Source: Amphiura filiformis
Taxonomy: Eukaryota; Echinodermata; Ophiuroidea; Amphilepidida; Amphiuridae
DNA length: 64,000 nucleotides
NCBI RefSeq assembly: GCF_039555335.1
Contig: NC_092641.1
Coordinates: 30,254,848 to 30,318,847, forward strand
Direction: 5' to 3'
Shown: in pieces, positions 54,705 through 64,000 of the stretch
Layout: each line of letters begins with the position of its first letter
How positions within the stretch are numbered: position 1 is the stretch's first letter
The notes under the pieces: generated by a model
Seen by the model: only the letters and a program-made list of their open reading frames with translations
Told to the model about the DNA's origin: nothing
The model's database searches: none
Made by a program: the position numbers and the translations under genes

Positions 54705-55276
54705 TAATGAAAGAAAAATTGGGTACACAAGCAGGTAGCAAAATTACTTTTTTTTCAACTTTGTCAAATTTACAGTTTAAATTTGCTGAAATAAGAGAGT
54801 TTGAAAGTTTCTGCGTTATTTTTTATGGTATTTTATGATAAAATTCTAGAAAAAGTGGGTCACTGGATAACCGAACTAATGAAGGATCGGATATTTTCGA
54901 CTCAGTGGTCTAATGACATGCACATACCCGTCACTTCTAAAGTTGAATGCCCCCTGGTTAAGCAATTATGACTAGATTCCTTTCACTCGGAGCTGGTTAA
55001 ATCGTTGATGGATGGAAATGTAGATGAAATGCGAAAAGGAGATGATTAGTGAAGAACTTCAGTTTTGTCAGCCAATTGCATTAACGGATGGGGTATGAAC
55101 GTTTGGACTGTATTTATTGTGGGACATTAGAGCACATTTGAGTATCATCTACATAAATCATTTTTGACAAGCCATGTAAATCTATTATTATAATGTCATC
55201 AGAGAAGTATAAAGAGTGAAAGCAAGCGGTTCAATAACTGATCCATGTGGAACACCTTCATGTGTCCGTGTATGAC

Positions 55277-55652
55277 CAGAGGATGATTTAAGCACTTCCC
55301 AGCAAGTCTTGCGGTTAGCACAGCTGTGTGAGTGAACATGACACCACTGCCCGCCCACTGCATACACACGTGCATGGTTAAATTTGAATTTGGACAGATA
55401 TATTTACAGTAAAAACACCTTCAAAAAGTTGGTCGATTTCACATTTTATGTTATCTACAGAAGGTGTGAATTATCCTTCATGCATACATCACTTTAGATC
55501 TGAAATCGACCAAGTAATAATGACACACGGGCAATTCTAAAACAACATCTTTTGCACAGAGTTCAATAGGATTTGAAAAGTAAAGTGGCAGTTGAAACTC
55601 TAGTGATAACACTTTTACAGTGCATGATGGGGCTTCCTTAAATCATCCTCTG
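55277..55652. mobile_element. MULE-type MITE, copy 2
   Basis: 376 bp, inverted ends CAGAGGATGATTTAAG, exact 9-bp duplication GTGTATGAC (55268-55276, 55653-55661). The interior matches copy 1 at 37030. Inserted in the unit-4 RT fragment; units 1-3 show the empty site. Confidence 0.82.
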
Positions 55653-56590
55653 GTGTATGACTGAGATATGCCGAATTTCCATAAATGATGACACATTGAG
55701 AGTGATTCTGAAAGTATATGATATAAACCAAGAAATTATTAATATTATAGAAAATTTAATATGATCTTAACGAAAAAGAATAATCAAAGAGGTTAAGGAA
55801 GACTTTGTATCAATCATAGCTGCGGTGTAGATATGTTATAGAACCCCATTCCCCATCTTCCACAGATAAGCCCTACTGCCATGAATCTTTGTCATTTTAC
55901 ATGTTTTAGGATTAAATTATTTCGATTTTTTCTGTCTTTCTTTGTCTCCCCCACACACACACACACACACTTCCTCTAAAACCTTAACTAATCATTGGAT
56001 CCAAGTAAGAATTTTAACAACCCTACATTAAAGTCTTATAAAGTCACACTCTTATAAAATGAACGTGTAGGCTATAATACATTATGTTCTTAAAAAACTA
56101 TGCATCACTTTTTTACAAACAAATCATTCCCGTCCCTACTACCGCGGAATACACTAAGCCAAATTATTATTAACTGTATTTTCTGTATGCAATTACAGGT
56201 AAAAATTGAAAAGAGCTTTTAATCAACAATATTTAACGTGTGTATTCCCGCTATGTTGAAGGTTCGCCGGTGTCGAAGGTTTGCTATCGAACTTGCATGG
56301 CATTTTACTCATATTATACCATAGAGGTTCGCTATAATGTCAATTATCATGATTATGAGTTCGCGAACATTGTCAAAATATGAAATAGTATTAGGCATAT
56401 GTCTAAGGTTAGAGTTAGGGTTATGTTTATGCTTATGCTTAGATATATGGCTAGAGTTAGAGTTAAAATTGTGAGTTTGGGTTAGGGTCAAGGTCTGGGT
56501 TAGGGAAAGATTCGACATATCACACATGACGAACCTTCCACATTACAAAACCCCAGGAATGAACCTTCGACATAGCGGCTTATATATTAA

Positions 56591-57891
56591 GGTGGCTGTG
56601 TACTCTCAAATTATTCCCGCAAGACATATAAAAGTATACATTTTTATAATGGAAAGACATCAATGAATCTTAATATAAATACAGATTTGGTGTAAAAACA
56701 ACAATTATGAAGAAAATCACAAAAAAGTGAATTTTTGTCAATATTTGTGGTACCGGTACATCATAACAAAAAAAAACACTCTTTGCAAAATTTTATTATG
56801 TTTTTTCTTAATCTTGAGGGTCCATTCCAAAAACCGGGTTTTTTTCAGTTTTTGATATTGGCCTTATTTTTTGAGATATTGACCATATAAGGCATCAAAA
56901 TGAACTTTTTAAAATTCACAAATGCCAATTTGCACAAATTGATGCCTAAACATTTTTTTTAAATGAGAAAACGGTTTCTTGAGTCGATTATATGCATTTT
57001 ACGATGAACATTGAAATAATGGCCATTAAAGTTTAAAGTGGTCGCATTTTGCACTTTGATCGAAGCTCACAGTAGATTGCGGCAGTTCTCTACCTTACAT
57101 TACGTAAACATCGAGTAAATCCACAGCCCCTTGAAAAGTTTGGGCAAAATCTATTCATATCTTGATATTTAAATCAGGGGAAAGATCTTGAAAAATTCAC
57201 ATTTTATCAGCTAAAACGGAGCCATTTGACAGCTAGGTTTTGTGAAATCAGTGCCTCCGTGGTGCTTCCATAAGATGCGCTGCGCATGCAGATAAGCGTA
57301 GCGTAGGCATAGCGTATCTATGCGTTAACAAAATGCGCGACTACGAAACGCGATGCGTTGTTGCGTGTGTACCCCGATGGTACAACAAAGATTTTCTTTC
57401 CTTTTAAATTACTTAAGGGGGTACTACACCCCTGGTCAATTTTGTGCCTATTTTTGCATTGTTCTCAAAACTTATAGCGCAGTGGTGACAAGTAAGATAT
57501 GTATAAAATTCAGCAACTCAAGCCAAGTAGTTATTGATTTATTGATCAAATATTGGTTTCCCCTCATTTTTAACTGTAACTCCACAACTGTTGTCTGTGC
57601 TGAAATAAAATTTCCAGTGCAGTAGTTGTAGTTCTTGCCCCTATAATATACATATCTTACTTGTCATCAATGCTCTATAATTTTGGAGAAAAATGGAAAA
57701 ATAGGCACAAAATTGGGCAGGGTGTATACCCCCTTAAACGAGTAAAATAGTGATATGAAATCCATAAAATAAAGCAGTTGGAGTTTACAAATCTGGATTT
57801 TTTTTCCTTGAATTGATAAAAAAACATAACAAAGTACAATACATTTCAAAAATTCAATTTCGGGAAAAAATAATGTCTATACACAGCCACC
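56591..57891. mobile_element. TTAA-flanked non-autonomous element 3' of the unit-4 gene
   Basis: TTAA at 56587-56590 and 57892-57895; terminal inverted repeat GGTGGCTGTGTA. The empty site GGCTATATTAACCGATC is present in units 1 and 3. 1301 bp without a recognisable transposase; it carries another TTAA element inside. Confidence 0.75.
57417..57733. mobile_element. nested TTAA-flanked MITE
   Basis: TTAA at 57413-57416 and 57734-57737. Inverted ends begin GGGGGTA; the arms share GGGTGTA/TACACCC and the longer TTTTGTGCCTATTTTT pairing. 317 bp, inside the larger TTAA element. Confidence 0.75.
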
Positions 57892-57941
57892 TTAACCGAT
57901 CTAACATGCTTAAAACTAAAAGAATATCTTACCTAGCCTAT

Positions 57942-58211
57942 TCATAGATCCCATTCGCAATCTGGCAGACAGGGATCTTGTCTGACTTGGGCACGGTCAG
58001 AGTTTAGGATACGCTTCAGAATTTGGAGAGGGGTTTCTTCCGCGCGTTTTTCGGCAAGTGGGTTACGGCGTATTTTTGCTTCAGCTGCATCATCATCATT
58101 TATCGCCAAGGTGTTCCGATCTTGTAGAGGCACAGCATGAGCTGGGTTTGCGCAGTCCACAAATGATGCCACAGCAACAATCAGTAGAGCGAGAACTAGG
58201 ATCTTTGCCAT
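57942..58211 (-). CDS. secreted peptide precursor, unit 4 (three-residue Cys loop)
   Basis: 89 residues. Signal peptide 1-20 (MAKILVL, ends FVDC), propeptide with RR (48-49), KR (55-56) and KR (66-67). The C-terminal peptide resembles that of unit 1 but is shorter: after VRQ the end reads DPCLPDCEWDL, with Cys81 and Cys85 three residues apart. In-frame deletions have removed the RR of the furin-type site, leaving a single Arg77, so cleavage may be inefficient or use that Arg. A short duplication in the 5' leader adds an upstream ATG at 58225 (listed separately). TATA box 70 bp upstream of the ATG. A TTAA element has inserted about 50 bp past the stop codon, just beyond the GTAAG donor. Family function unknown. 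Confidence 0.76.
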   Translation of the reverse strand: MAKILVLALLIVAVASFVDCANPAHAVPLQDRNTLAINDDDAAEAKIRRNPLAEKRAEETPLQILKRILNSDRAQVRQDPCLPDCEWDL

Positions 58212-58225
58212 CGTGTCCCGGGCAT
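58196..58225 (-). other. upstream ORF overlapping the unit-4 start codon
   Basis: A duplication of about 14-15 bp in the leader (ACACGATG occurs twice) creates an ATG at 58225, 14 bp before the true start. It opens a nine-codon frame that runs across the true ATG in another frame and stops with TAG at 58196-58198. Both ATGs have A at -3; only the main one has G at +4. Units 1-3 and the truncated copy have a single ATG. Confidence 0.6.
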
Positions 58226-58280
58226 CGTGTATTCGTGTAGCTTGTTATGAGTAGGCCTAAACCGTTATTTTGTTAGGCTC

Positions 58281-58318
58281 TTTATACTTTTCTGCATGAC
58301 TTATTAATCACGTACGTG
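58281..58318 (-). promoter_or_regulatory. core promoter of the unit-4 peptide gene
   Basis: TATAAA at 58281-58286, 70 bp from the ATG. The E-box position holds CACGTACGTG (58309-58318) instead of CACGTG. The truncated copy has the same arrangement near 15872-15910. Confidence 0.5.
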
Positions 58319-59393
58319 TGTTATGATATAGGCTATACATTCTGGTCCGCAATGAAAATACGTTCGTGCCTGATATTAATTGACAGGTAAGCGCCCTTTC
58401 TCCCTCCTTTTTCCAGTCACAGATTTTTCACTGAAAATGTCTTCTAGTGAGTCAAAAAAGTAAGGGCGCAGCCTGTAATAGCATGCAGATCTGATAATTG
58501 GTGCAGCTTGATAATCCCTCTGGCTCAATATCGGGACAAGATAGACAACAAATATGGTGCAGTTGATCTGAACCTTTATGACCAACATTTATAATACTTC
58601 TGGCTAAATTAGTGTGAACACATTCCTCAATATCAAGAAAAACCCCTTTATGTCCATATAATTTATTTGCGACATACTAATGGAGAAGAGTTCAGATCAG
58701 TGAACAAAGGCACTGCTTAATCATGGTAATTAGTTTTAAAAATCGTGTTTTTTGTGTGGTTTTTTTGTGGGGTGTTTTTGTTGTTGTTTGTTTGTTTGTT
58801 TGCTTGTTTGTTTGTTTGTTTTTGCTATATGAGTGTGTCAGTCGGTTTTTTGGTAGCCAAAAGTGAACTGAGTTTGACGGAGATTTTAGTTTGCATGTAA
58901 AATCATCTGTTTTGGGCATAAAGTAGATTTATTTTGACTGAAATATGTGCTGAAAACATAAAGGCCCGACCGACCCTACTTGCAAGATCCGTCCGCCCAA
59001 GAAAAACCAAGCTCGACAGAATCTCGGAAAGTGCAGGTTGATCATGTTAAAGGGGCTTGATAGTTTGTTTTATTCCAGTTTGACAATTTTTTGTTGTCAT
59101 GATCATTGGGTAATGAAGACAAATTTTTTTAAAGACGGCGAAGTAAACTGCATTTCGCTTTTTGATATTTGTCGAACTATAATTCTTCACAACATGAGGA
59201 AAGTAAGCCTCATGAGCTTTCATGAATCCCCTTTTCATCACTCTTTTCTTTCTTTCCTAATCGTTGCCCAGCCACTGTTATTGGTGGTGTGCGGCCTTTT
59301 CCGACTCCCCGACAGACAAAGCGCGTCGTGTCGCGTAGCGTGTACGCCGACCGACACGCTGACGCCGACGCGTTGCCTAGGTTCAGATATCAG

Positions 59394-59651
59394 CAGGCCC
59401 GTACGCAGGATTTTTTTGGGGGTGCTGATTTTGAAAAAGTGGACTTTTTTTTACAAGGGGGGGGGGGGGCGATTTTGTGAGAAGTGGACTTTCTTCTCCA
59501 AATTTGGACCTTTTTGACCAAAAAGCGTTAAAACCGATTTTTTTGCTCGCTACGCTCGCAAATTCTTAAATTTTGGGACAAGTTTTGTATACTTTTCCAA
59601 ATTTGGGGAGGTGCGGTCGCACCCCCGCACCCCCCCCTGCGTACGGGCCTG
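59394..59651. mobile_element. hAT-type MITE
   Basis: 258 bp with perfect 16-bp inverted ends CAGGCCCGTACGCAGG and an exact 8-bp target duplication GATATCAG (59386-59393, 59652-59659). The unoccupied site is in the paralogous copy near 16976-16983. Eight-base duplications and CA..TG ends fit hAT elements. Confidence 0.85.
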
Positions 59652-60702
59652 GATATCAGAGTATTTCCGCCGCCGCTGCGGCATGGTGTATCGAGGGACT
59701 AGCTTTGATAGGATACGGATGACCTGTTTTGCTCGATACGGAGACCTGTTTTGATGGATGCGAGGGTCCTGTTTTGCTAGGATACGGGGTACCTGTTTTG
59801 CTAGGATTCGCATAATTTTGGTACCCAAATTATGCGATTTTCATGGTCAAGACTTGACCATTTGAAATAGTTTTAGAAAAAAATTGATTGACTTTTGGAC
59901 ATCGGTTCCCAGGCCAAATGTTAAGAATTTAGTTGGGCGACTTTCCAATGTTTTGCCGCAAATACTGGGAAGAAATCATTTTTATCAACCCTGGTTATTT
60001 TAGATCTTCCCTGGGTTCTACAGGACCACAAGATGCAAAGGACGAGGATGTCCCGAAGGGGTCCTGATATGTAAGGGTGGTATGGGTATATGTGGCGGTC
60101 AAGGGTCCCTTTTTTAGGCTCTCTTGCAGTTCGCTCCTCTATATGGGTTTGATGGAAGGTGCCTGGAATTCAAGATTTTTGCGGAGGTTGGGTTTGGAAA
60201 TCCAGATATTTTTTCCAAAACGAATTTGGAATTCCAGCCCTTTTATCAAAAAATACAAATAAAAACATTTCCCTCTGTAGGGGGGACTTTGTTATCAGGA
60301 ATAGCCCAATGTACAAAAATGTACATACAATATCAATGTACAAAACAAATTTATTAGGATATATTTCTTTGAGTCCCGTTGCACCAGAGTACCTAAATTC
60401 TCATTTTGTGAAATTTTGTCAGACTCACAATTACTATTATACCAGGGCTGTGCAACATTTTTTGGTACCAAAAGCTAAGGGACAGAAGTGTAATACTCTT
60501 TCTTTTTTACTGATGTACAGGAATGGATTTTGCATCCAATTAATGTAAAAACATCCAAAAACTTATTCACAGTTTTAAAAGGCGGTTAGGTATTTTCGTC
60601 TCAGAAGCATGCGAAAGAAATCGGGCCAAATCGCGCAATGATCACCAGACGAGTGACTGCTAAAGCATTTTCCACCCTGGTCATTGCTGGTGTGGCATTG
60701 AA

Positions 60703-62930
60703 GGGGCGCAACACTAAATAAGCGTCCCATAGGATAACGTGTGATTTTGGCCTACTTCGAGCGCCATTCCTGGCGTCCCTGCAATACTTGGCAAAATAAA
60801 TTTGGTATCAAATTAAAGCTCTGTTTCTGTAGATTCCAAAACTTTTGTCGGCATATATCGATGACCGTTGACTTTTTTCGCTATTTCGCGGTGCAAAAAA
60901 TACGGCCTAAAAATATACTAAATTCACCACTCACATTTCAAAATCGGAAGTTGTCTTCATCCGCCACAGAGAATTGCTTTTGAGATAAAATGTCCGTTTT
61001 TTTCTGCATGTTATCATTGAAGACACTTGTCGAATTCATATGAGCTGATATTGAGTGATTTAAAGTGAACATGTCGGTAGATATGGTCGCTACAATCTCA
61101 TACTCACTATGGACTATATTAGCCGAATTTCATTCTTACATAAAATGCGTAGTGATTTAGTGTTGCGCCCCCATATAAGGATTTAAAAGTTTTCAAAATC
61201 CACATTTGTCACTTATTAATTAAATTAGAGAAAATTTGTAGCTCAACACCGAAAATTTCATGTCTCTGCGACATTTCGTTCAAGAGATATGTTGTTTTAA
61301 AGATCAGTGCCGAAACGCGGAAAATCGAATATTTCGACTTTTCCTCCAATATGCGAGAGTTTGCACAAAACTCACTAAAACTAGTGACAGACAACAATTT
61401 AAGCACGTCTTTGAACCAAGTTTAATTTCTTTTCTAGATTATCTGTCTTGCCATTTTGTTTTGGAAAGCACTTGTTAATGAGTGTGAAGTACAAACACCC
61501 CCCTGTTTCAGTAGTAACAATTATGATCTTTTGCATAGGCCTACTGAATATGCAGCAAAACGGCTTCATGCAGATTAACAATGCCTATTAACTTTAAAAC
61601 CCATTTTTGAGCCTTTTGAAGATTTTTGGATACAATTTCTAGACTTTGCAGGCGCCTGCTCGGCCAATAAAGCATTTTTCCCAATTATAATTCATCAGGG
61701 TGACTTTTCGTAATTCTTGTTTATCATCATGATTGAAATAGAACACATTTCATGACGCGCATTTCTTATTTTACGCGAAGAATGTAAAAGAACGCGTTCA
61801 TAATGACGGCCGTTATAAGGATTTAAAAGTTTTCAAAATCCACATTTGTCACTTATTAATTAAATTAGAGAAAATTTGTAGCTCAACACCGAAAATTTCA
61901 TGTCTCTGCGACATTTCGTTCAAGAGATATGTTGTTTTAAAGATCAGTGCCGAAACGCGGAAAATCGAATATTTCGACTTTTCCTCCAATATGCGAGAGT
62001 TTGAACAAAACTCACTAAAACTAGTGACAGACAACAATTTAAGCACGTCTTTGAACCAAGTTTAATTTCTTTTCTAGATTATCTGTCTTGCCATTTTGTT
62101 TTGGAAAGCACTTGTTAATGAGTGTGAAGTACAAACACCCCCCTGTTTCAGTAGTAACAATTATGATCTTTTGCATAGGCCTACTGAATATGCAGCAAAA
62201 CGGCTTCATGCAGATTAACAATGCCTATTAACTTTAAAACCCATTTTGAGCCTTTTTGAAGATTTTTGGATACAATTTCTAGACTTTGCAGGCGCCTGCT
62301 CGGCCAATAAAGCATTTTTCCCAATTATAATTCATCAGGGTGACTTTTCGTAATTCTTGTTTATCATCATGATTGAAATAGAACACATTTCATGACGCGC
62401 ATTTCTTATTTTACGCGAAGAATGTAAAAAGAACGCGTTCATAATGACGGCCGTTACAAGGGGCGCAACACTAAATAAGCGTCCCATAGGATAACGTGTG
62501 ATTTTGGCCTACTTCGAGCGCCATTCCTGGCGTCCCTGCAATACTTGGCAAAATAAATTTGGTATCAAATTAAAGCTCTGTTTCTGTAGATTCCAAATAT
62601 TTTGTCGGCATATATCGATGACCGTTGACTTTTTTCGCTATTTCGCGGTGCAAAAAATACGGCCTAAAAATATACTAAATTCACCACTCACATTTCAAAA
62701 TCGGAAGTTGTCTTCATCCGCCACAGAGAATTGCTTTTGAGATAAAATGTCCGTTTTTTTTCTGCATGTTATCATTGAAGACACTTGTCGAATTCATATG
62801 AGCTGATATTGAGTGATTTAAAGTGAACATGTCGGTAGATATGGTCGCTACAATCTCATACTCACTATGGACTATATTAGCCGAATTTCGTTCTTACATA
62901 AAATGCGTAGTGATTTAGTGTTGCGCCCCC
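60703..62930. mobile_element. composite A-B-B-A insertion
   Basis: Outer ends GGGGCGCAACACTAAAT and its complement, flanked by TGAA on both sides; the paralogous site near 18018 is empty. Structure: A (60703-61172, about 470 bp with its own inverted ends), two nearly identical 640-bp B repeats (about 61173-61812 and 61813-62459), then A again (62460-62930) in the same direction. No transposase-like protein is visible. Confidence 0.8.
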
Positions 62931-63119
62931 TGAAGTCCTGGGGACATAGCGCCACCACACGAGAATTGGTGTGGCCTCCTCATGCGATACCTTCCTACGT
63001 ACAAACGTGCGTAAGAACGTACGATCGACGTACGGCGTATGGAATATCGCAATCTCTCTTATATGTACGTTGTACCTGATAGTGTATGTGTAGTTCTTGA
63101 TTAGTACGGCTAAAGGCCG

Positions 63120-63420
63120 CTACAGACTCTGGTATTCGACGTATAATATTTGATGTAACATATCTCTGTTATTTAATCCATTCTATTTCCAGTAATGTTT
63201 AAGTTCTAACGAATATCTGATAACGTAAAATCGATGATAATATCTTACGTAGAATATCTAAAAGAAATAGGTTTACATCGATTTTACGTCATTAAACATT
63301 CGTTAGAACTTAAACATTACTGGAAATAGAATGGATATAGATTAAATAACGTATGTGTTATACCGAATATGTTACATCCACTAAAAGGTCTGCAGCGTCC
63401 TCAAGAATATCGGTTACTCC
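63120..63420. repeat. foldback element, third full copy
   Basis: Nearly identical to the copy at 18185, as part of the segmental duplication. Confidence 0.7.
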
Positions 63421-63849
63421 ATGCATGGTGTTATTTTCTTTTAAAAATCCAAGGAAAATACAAGAATATAATTTGTCTCCGCGACTCTTACATCAATATA
63501 TAGATAACGTACCAATTAGATTGTATATTGACATTTATTAGCTTTTATTGACTTTTATTGTGTAATTTATCATATTTACCATGATGGATCATTTTCCGTG
63601 CAAATATTCAATTTAACCAATTCTTTATTTCAACATATCTCATGCAAAATTAGATTAACGGATAGCGGACACATGTATGTATCAATGGAATTCACATATA
63701 ATGAAGGTGACGAGCAATACCATAATAATAATAATAATATCAAAAATATTTAATTTGTGTACATCGTGGAACATACTCTTTGCGTTGCTGTGCGTAGTAA
63801 GGTAAGCTGTTGTACCCAGATAACCTCGCTAGTAGTAATATGGACGCCA

Positions 63850-63944
63850 AGAGTAGCGTTGTACGCTCGTGTATTAGCATGATCAGTCGCGGAGTAACGA
63901 GCGTAGTTGAATGTTCCACGATGTACACGAATTAAATATTTTTC

Positions 63945-64000
<56 letters not shown>
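63850..64000. repeat. start of a fifth array unit
   Basis: 63860-63942 matches 21540-21622 almost base for base, and the (ATT)n tail of a further retrotransposon fragment begins at 63943 and runs off the window. In unit 2 the peptide gene lies about 3.3 kb to the right of this point. Confidence 0.75.

Noticed and set aside
60741-60983. 80-residue frame repeated at 62498
   Set aside because: Identical because both lie in copies of the A module; no motif and no start context.

Overview
This is a gene-poor, AT-rich, repeat-dense stretch of an animal nuclear genome. There is no operon structure, and the long (ATT)n, (AAAT)n and (CTTT)n tracts, non-LTR retrotransposon fragments and many MITE-like elements are typical of metazoans. 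The repeat style suggests a marine invertebrate, perhaps an echinoderm or hemichordate; that guess is weak and rests on style, not on a recognised gene. No housekeeping gene was found.

The main content is a dispersed tandem array. A unit is repeated every 15-17 kb, and each unit carries, on the minus strand, (i) a decayed CR1/L2-type reverse transcriptase fragment with an (ATT)n 3' tail and (ii) about 1.5-3 kb further right, one small secreted-peptide precursor gene. The four precursor genes are at 9655-9942, 24674-24931, 41080-41397 and 57942-58211. A truncated fifth copy lies at 15724-15822, and a fifth unit begins at the right edge (about 63850). The precursors share a near-identical signal peptide and acidic propeptide with RR, KR and (in three) an R-x-R-R-type or RR site. 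The short C-terminal peptides differ sharply: two-Cys loops with 4, 3 or 6 residues between the Cys in units 1, 4 and 2, and a Cys-less pair of segments in unit 3. A conserved leader with a fast-changing mature end is the pattern of secreted defence, venom-like or signalling peptide families; the function is unknown. Each gene has a TATA box 50-70 bp upstream of the ATG and a GTAAG splice donor at or just after the stop codon.

Because the units are paralogous, empty and filled sites can be read directly. Unit 1 lacks a TA-flanked MITE that units 2-4 carry. Units 2 and 3 alone share a palindromic insertion and a propeptide deletion. The order of descent is therefore inferred as (((2,3),4),1). 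The same logic delimits a TTAA element in the promoter of gene 1, two nested TTAA elements just 3' of gene 4, a 5'-truncated non-LTR element with a CCHC/endonuclease end at 28905-30466, a hAT-type MITE with an 8-bp TSD, two MULE-type MITEs with 9-bp TSDs, and a 2.2-kb composite A-B-B-A element at 60703-62930.

Layout: 1-4500 repeats only; 4544-11030 unit 1; 11030-15720 repeats and low-complexity DNA; 15724-18850 truncated copy of the unit-4 gene with its upstream flank; 18850-21540 repeats; 21540-32000 unit 2; 32200-34950 long nested inverted repeat; 35000-51200 unit 3, with a 5.7-kb insertion at 44770-50490; 51250-53100 DNA elements; 53100-63770 unit 4; 63850-64000 start of a fifth unit. All comparisons are by eye, and boundaries of diverged repeats are approximate.
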